DNA of 64,000 nucleotides, taken from Tetrapisispora phaffii CBS 4417 (taxonomy: Eukaryota > Ascomycota > Saccharomycetes > Saccharomycetales > Saccharomycetaceae). The stretch spans positions 682,001 through 746,000 of the forward strand of contig NC_016526.1 of NCBI RefSeq assembly GCF_000236905.1, in the 5' to 3' direction. Below are positions 62,316 through 64,000 of this stretch, one piece after another. The translations under genes and the position numbers were made by a program. Within the stretch, counting starts at the first letter, position 1. Each line of letters begins with the position of its first letter. The notes beneath the pieces are model-generated. The model was not told the origin of the DNA. It saw nothing but the letters and a program-made list of their open reading frames with translations, and did no database searches.

Positions 62316-64000
62316 ATGTTGAAATCGACAAAACACTGTTTGGTCACTAGGGCTATTAATTGTAGTCGTGTTTTCTCTACAGTTGAGATCTTGTATAAAC
62401 CTGCTTATTCTCCAGTTGAGAGCTTCAGCCCACAAGTCCTGGATTCTTCTCATTGCAAAGTTAAAGACCATTTTACAAAGACTCCAATAGGTAAAGAAGC
62501 CCAATATTTGTTCCATAATAAGAAAATCAAGAAGGCTACAAGACTCTCGGTGTCAAACCAAGCTGTTGAATGTCATTTAGAGTCATTCAATTTACTGAAC
62601 TCGCCTCTTTTCAATAAAGGGTCTGCATTCACTCAAGAGGAAAGAGAGGCTTTCAAACTAGATGCATTGTTACCGCCACAAATTAACACACTGGAGGAAC
62701 AAGTAGAAAGAGCCTATAAACAACTATGCAGATTTAAAACACCACTGGCTAAAAATGATTTCATGACTTCAATGAGGGTTCAGAATAAAGTATTATATTT
62801 TGCTTTGATCAAAGAACATATTAAAGAATTAGTGCCAATCATTTATACTCCAACAGAAGGTGACGCTATTGCGGCGTATTCTCATAGATTTAGAAAACCA
62901 GAAGGTATTTTCTTGGATATCACTGATCCAGACTCAATAGAGAGAAGACTATCTCTTTACGGAGAAGACAAAGACGTGGACTACATTGTAGTTACTGATT
63001 CGGAAGGGATTTTAGGTATTGGTGATCAGGGTGTCGGTGGTATTAGAATCGCGGTGTCCAAATTGGCTTTAATGACTCTATGTGGTGGCATTCATCCAGG
63101 TCGTGTCTTACCTGTTTGTCTAGATGTTGGAACAAATAACAAACGACTGGCTAGAGACGAATTGTATATGGGAAACAGATTTTCAAGAATTAGAGGCAAA
63201 CAATATGATGAGTTTGTTGAGAAATTCATACAAGCCGTCAAAAAACGTTTCCCATCTGCCATCTTGCATTTTGAAGACTTTGGTGTCACAAACGCAAGAA
63301 GGTTACTAAATAGATATAAAAATGAGTTGCCTTGCTTCAATGACGATATTCAAGGTACAGGCGCTGTCGTGATGGCATCGCTTATTGCAGCATTGAGGCA
63401 TACCAATAGAACTCTAGATGCTTCCAAAATATTAATATTTGGTGCAGGTTCTGCCGGTTTAGGTATTGCTGATCAAATTGTTAATAATTTAGTAGCAGAT
63501 GGGATGTCAAAAGAAGTGGCTAGATCCAAAATTTACCTAATGGATAGACGAGGTTTGATATTAAAGAGTATGGAGGATGTATCCTCGCCTAGTCAATATC
63601 TTTTTGCTAAAGATGACGAACTAGCTAGTTCGTTCGATTCAGAATCGTTACAGGAGGTCATTTCTATGGTCAAACCTACTTGTTTGATAGGTTGTTCGAC
63701 CCAGGCTGGTGCCTTCAATAAAGTTGTAATAAAAGAGATGTACAAACATAATCCTCGACCAATTATATTCCCATTGTCCAATCCAACTAGATTGCATGAG
63801 GCGGTTCCTGAAGATTTATTAAAATGGACGGACTTCAACGCGTTAGTGGCCACTGGTTCACCTTTCCCACCTGTTGAAGGGTATAGAATATCTGAAAATA
63901 ATAATTGTTTCTCATTCCCTGGTATTGGGTTAGGCGCAGTACTATCTCGTGCTACTGTAATTTCTGATAAGATGATTGCTGCAGCAGTTCATCAGTTGGC
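62316..64000 (+). CDS. MAE1: Mitochondrial malic enzyme, 5' part (runs off the right edge)
   Basis: 561 complete codons of an enzyme of about 669 residues in S. cerevisiae; the stop is outside the window. It converts malate to pyruvate and CO2 with NAD(P). The presequence MLKSTKHCLVTRAINCSRVF starts at ATG 62316. Conserved blocks are FNLLNSPLFNKGSAFTQEER, PTEGDAIAAYSHRFRKPEG with the catalytic tyrosine region, LDVGTNN, YMGNRFSRIRG, HFEDFGVTNARRL with metal ligands, FNDDIQGTGAVVMAS and the nucleotide-binding GAGSAGLGIADQI. The frame is open throughout. Position beside TFA1 matches YKL029C. Confidence 0.96.
   Translation, partial: MLKSTKHCLVTRAINCSRVFSTVEILYKPAYSPVESFSPQVLDSSHCKVKDHFTKTPIGKEAQYLFHNKKIKKATRLSVSNQAVECHLESFNLLNSPLFNKGSAFTQEEREAFKLDALLPPQINTLEEQVERAYKQLCRFKTPLAKNDFMTSMRVQNKVLYFALIKEHIKELVPIIYTPTEGDAIAAYSHRFRKPEGIFLDITDPDSIERRLSLYGEDKDVDYIVVTDSEGILGIGDQGVGGIRIAVSKLALMTLCGGIHPGRVLPVCLDVGTNNKRLARDELYMGNRFSRIRGKQYDEFVEKFIQAVKKRFPSAILHFEDFGVTNARRLLNRYKNELPCFNDDIQGTGAVVMASLIAALRHTNRTLDASKILIFGAGSAGLGIADQIVNNLVADGMSKEVARSKIYLMDRRGLILKSMEDVSSPSQYLFAKDDELASSFDSESLQEVISMVKPTCLIGCSTQAGAFNKVVIKEMYKHNPRPIIFPLSNPTRLHEAVPEDLLKWTDFNALVATGSPFPPVEGYRISENNNCFSFPGIGLGAVLSRATVISDKMIAAAVHQL

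Overview
The window is nuclear DNA of a budding yeast of the family Saccharomycetaceae. It is AT-rich, mostly intronless and reads the standard code. Nearly every gene has a recognisable Saccharomyces cerevisiae counterpart. The two genes with introns (DID4 and, by my reading, ECM9) use GTATGT donors and TACTAAC-like branch points. No mobile element, LTR or CRISPR array was seen.

Layout, left to right: start of APE1 (-), HSL1 (+), mitochondrial-type ADH3 (-), UTP11 (-), a 3.5-kb gene-poor stretch, CWP2-like wall protein (-), LAG1/LAC1-type ceramide synthase (+), MRP4 (-), SHU1 (+), STE20 (+), MIF2 (-), YAP3 (-), tRNA-Val(AAC) (-), AUR1 (+), MRP17 (-), DID4 (+, one intron), a probable centromere, VPS1 (-), PAP1 (+), ECM9 (+, predicted intron), OSH6/OSH7 (-), a secretory/membrane protein at the YKR005C position with a frame break (-), MRPL13 (-), MEH1 (+), RSC4 (+), a KRE2/KTR-type mannosyltransferase (+), FOX2 (-), BSD2-like (+), CTP1 (-), LEU5 (+), TFA1 (-) and the 5' part of MAE1 (+), which runs off the right edge.

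The order mixes blocks that in S. cerevisiae lie on the left arm of XI (APE1, HSL1, UTP11, CWP2, MIF2, AUR1, MRP17, DID4), the left arm of VIII (LAG1, MRP4, SHU1, STE20, YAP3), the right arm of XI (VPS1 to FOX2), II (BSD2-CTP1), VIII right (LEU5) and XI left again (TFA1-MAE1). This looks like a genome that kept a different subset of duplicates after the whole-genome duplication, so a post-duplication lineage well separated from Saccharomyces (Vanderwaltozyma/Tetrapisispora-like is my guess). The species cannot be fixed from this window.

The genes are mostly housekeeping: cell polarity and morphogenesis checkpoint (HSL1, STE20), sphingolipid synthesis (LAG1, AUR1), vacuole/endosome traffic and TORC1 (APE1, DID4, VPS1, MEH1, BSD2), mitochondrial translation and metabolism (MRP4, MRP17, MRPL13, ADH3, CTP1, LEU5, MAE1) and nuclear functions (UTP11, MIF2, PAP1, RSC4, TFA1). 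The points most worth checking are the centromere candidate between DID4 and VPS1, the unannotated ECM9 intron, the single-base frame break in the YKR005C-like gene, a 12-bp-arm palindrome before the KTR-like gene, and the Tbf1/Reb1-site cluster between TFA1 and MAE1.
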